This document shows positions 7,826-8,643 of a stretch of DNA of 8,643 nucleotides, piece after piece. Position numbers and translations under genes: made by a program. Position 1 is the first letter of the stretch; every line of letters begins with the position of its first letter. A model generated the notes under the pieces. It saw nothing but the letters and a program-made list of their open reading frames with translations, ran no database searches and was not told the origin of the DNA. Origin of the DNA: Frankiales bacterium (GTDB lineage Bacteria > Actinomycetota > Actinomycetes > Mycobacteriales > SCTD01); NCBI GenBank assembly GCA_025464795.1, contig JAODNB010000175.1:1-8643 (forward strand), written 5' to 3'.

Positions 7826-8388
7826 CGCAGGCACTCGACGCAGCAGGTCCGCACGTAGGTGACACTGGTCAGGTGAGCTCCGACGGCGTGCTGCCCCCGC
7901 GCGCTCGGCGGGCACTGATCGTGCTGTCCCTGCTGGGAGTGGCGCTGGTCGTGGCCAGCGTCCTGCTCAGCGTCCTGTGGCTGCAGCAGCGCGACACCCG
8001 CGACCGGACCGCTGCCGCGCAGTCCAGCGCGGTGAGCGCCGCCCGGCAGGCGATCAAGAACCTCGACAGCCTGAGCGCTGAGACCGTGGACGCCGACCTC
8101 GCCCGCATCGTCGCGGGGTCGACGGGCTCGTTCCGGGAGCAGTTCGTCAAGGCGCAGGCGCAGCTGAAGCAGGTCGTCGTCCAGCGCAAGACCGTCTCGA
8201 CGGCCACCATCCTCGCGGCGGGGATCGAGCGGTCCGACGACGACTCCGCCACTGTCCTCGTCGCGGTCGACCGCTCTGTGAAGGACACGACGACCCCGCA
8301 GGGCGTTCTCGCGCACGACCGCTGGAAGCTCACCATGGAAAAGCACGGGGGACGCTGGCTGGTCGCGACCTTGGACCCGGTCAGCTGA
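7822..8388 (+). CDS. Mce-associated membrane protein
   Basis: This small protein has 188 residues from the GTG at 7822. A short cytoplasmic head is followed by basic RARR, one transmembrane helix at about 31-53 ending in LWLQQRDTR, and an extracytoplasmic domain. That domain has a helix (AARQAIKNLDSLS), a GSFREQF segment and beta-strand-like stretches ending in HGGRWLVATLDPV. This order matches the Mce-associated (Mam) proteins found directly downstream of mceF, whose outer domain is SnoaL/NTF2-like. They are thought to stabilise the transporter, and no enzymatic role is suggested. There are no cysteines. Start choice is uncertain: 7822 overlaps the mceF stop by 4 nt but has no Shine-Dalgarno. 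A GTG at 7873 has AGGTGA at 7857-7862 and would give 171 residues with the same transmembrane helix. The stop overlaps the next ATG (TGATG). Confidence 0.85.
   Translation: MTQALDAAGPHVGDTGQVSSDGVLPPRARRALIVLSLLGVALVVASVLLSVLWLQQRDTRDRTAAAQSSAVSAARQAIKNLDSLSAETVDADLARIVAGSTGSFREQFVKAQAQLKQVVVQRKTVSTATILAAGIERSDDDSATVLVAVDRSVKDTTTPQGVLAHDRWKLTMEKHGGRWLVATLDPVS
7857..7862 (+). promoter_or_regulatory. possible ribosome binding site for the alternative start of the Mce-associated gene
   Basis: AGGTGA fits the 16S rRNA 3' end complement and lies 10 nt before a GTG at 7873. The spacing is slightly long. If it is used, the Mce-associated protein starts at 7873 rather than at the overlapping GTG at 7822. 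Confidence 0.35.
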
Positions 8389-8643
8389 TGACCGACTCCA
8401 CGCCCGAGCCGCCCGACCCCGTGGCCCCCGCCGAGCCCGTTGAGCCAGCAGACGTCGCCGCGCCGGCGTCCCAGGCGCCAGCGCGCACCCGGTTCGCCGA
8501 GCCTGTGTCCGCCCCCACCGAGCCGGCCCCCACCGAGCCGGCCCCCACCGAGCCGGCCCCCACCGAGCCGGCCCCCACCGAGCCGATCCCCACCGAGCCC
8601 GCCCCCCCCGAGCCCCCGGTCGCTGCGGCCCCAGCGGACGTCC
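8388..8643 (+). CDS. Pro/Glu/Thr-rich N-terminus of a probable second Mce-associated protein (3'-truncated)
   Basis: An open frame starts at the ATG overlapping the previous stop (TGATG) and runs 85 codons to the window edge without a stop. The visible part is low-complexity, acidic and Pro-rich: MTDSTPEPPDPVAPAEPVEP, an Ala/Pro stretch with ARTRF at 32-36, then five perfect APTEP units, one IPTEP and one APPEP (residues 42-76), and another Ala/Pro stretch. No domain, signal peptide or membrane helix has appeared by residue 85. Operons of this type often carry two or more Mam genes after mceF, and some Mam proteins have long disordered Pro-rich cytoplasmic heads before the membrane helix. I infer such a protein here. 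It has no strong Shine-Dalgarno, so coupling to the upstream gene is likely. The identity rests on position only, and any gene with a disordered head could fit. Confidence 0.6.
   Translation, partial: MTDSTPEPPDPVAPAEPVEPADVAAPASQAPARTRFAEPVSAPTEPAPTEPAPTEPAPTEPAPTEPIPTEPAPPEPPVAAAPADV
8511..8615 (+). repeat. 15-bp in-frame tandem repeat encoding APTEP
   Basis: Five identical consecutive copies of gcccccaccgagccg occupy 8511-8585. Two degenerate copies follow at 8586-8600 (atccccaccgagccc) and 8601-8615 (gccccccccgagccc). The unit is five codons long and in frame with the gene starting at 8388, giving APTEP x5, IPTEP and APPEP. Copy-number change would alter the length without shifting the frame. 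The last copy contains a run of eight C at 8602-8609. Confidence 0.97.

Noticed and set aside
8381..8593. A - strand frame encoding a GSVGA repeat protein
   Set aside because: The repeat is the reverse complement of the APTEP codons of the + strand gene. That gene is placed by its TGATG overlap with the operon, so the antisense frame is a shadow.
8511..8615. CRISPR array or site-specific recombination repeats
   Set aside because: The units are contiguous, 15 bp, without spacers, and in frame within a coding region, so they are a coding minisatellite.
1..8643. A new biological system distinct from Mce
   Set aside because: All complete genes fall in the known yrbE-mce-mam arrangement with clear family motifs. 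The only unidentified gene is cut by the right edge after 85 codons.

Overview
This window is a slice through one continuous + strand operon encoding an actinobacterial Mce (mammalian cell entry) lipid-import complex. The DNA is very GC-rich, with strong G/C preference at third codon positions and GTG starts alongside ATG. With the yrbEB-mceABCDEF gene order this indicates a high-GC actinobacterium. I cannot fix the genus. A non-mycobacterial lineage is possible, but that is only an impression.

Layout: (1) positions 1-807, the 3' part of a YrbE/MlaE-type permease of the B type, cut by the left edge; (2) 808-7825, six consecutive MCE-domain proteins in the canonical order MceA to MceF; (3) 7822-8388, a small Mce-associated membrane protein with one transmembrane helix; (4) 8388 to the right edge, the N-terminus of a Pro/Glu/Thr-rich protein with a 15-bp in-frame tandem repeat, probably a second Mce-associated protein. 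There is no intergenic space anywhere. Every junction is abutting, overlaps by 1 nt (TGATG), or overlaps by 4 nt (ATGA or GTGA). No promoter, terminator, RNA gene, mobile element or CRISPR array is visible. The operon promoter, the partner permease YrbEA and any ATPase would lie outside the window.

How the genes work together (family knowledge): YrbEA/YrbEB form the inner-membrane permease core, driven by an MceG/Mkl-type ATPase usually encoded elsewhere. One copy each of MceA-F forms a hetero-hexameric MCE ring with a long helical tube that carries lipid across the cell envelope. Mce-associated proteins are thought to stabilise the complex. The substrate (fatty acids, sterols or other lipids) cannot be read from the sequence.

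The system itself is known, and I found no undescribed system. The points most worth a second look are a lipobox on MceD as well as on MceE, an even number of non-lipobox cysteines in every MCE subunit, and the APTEP repeat followed by a C8 tract in the last gene.
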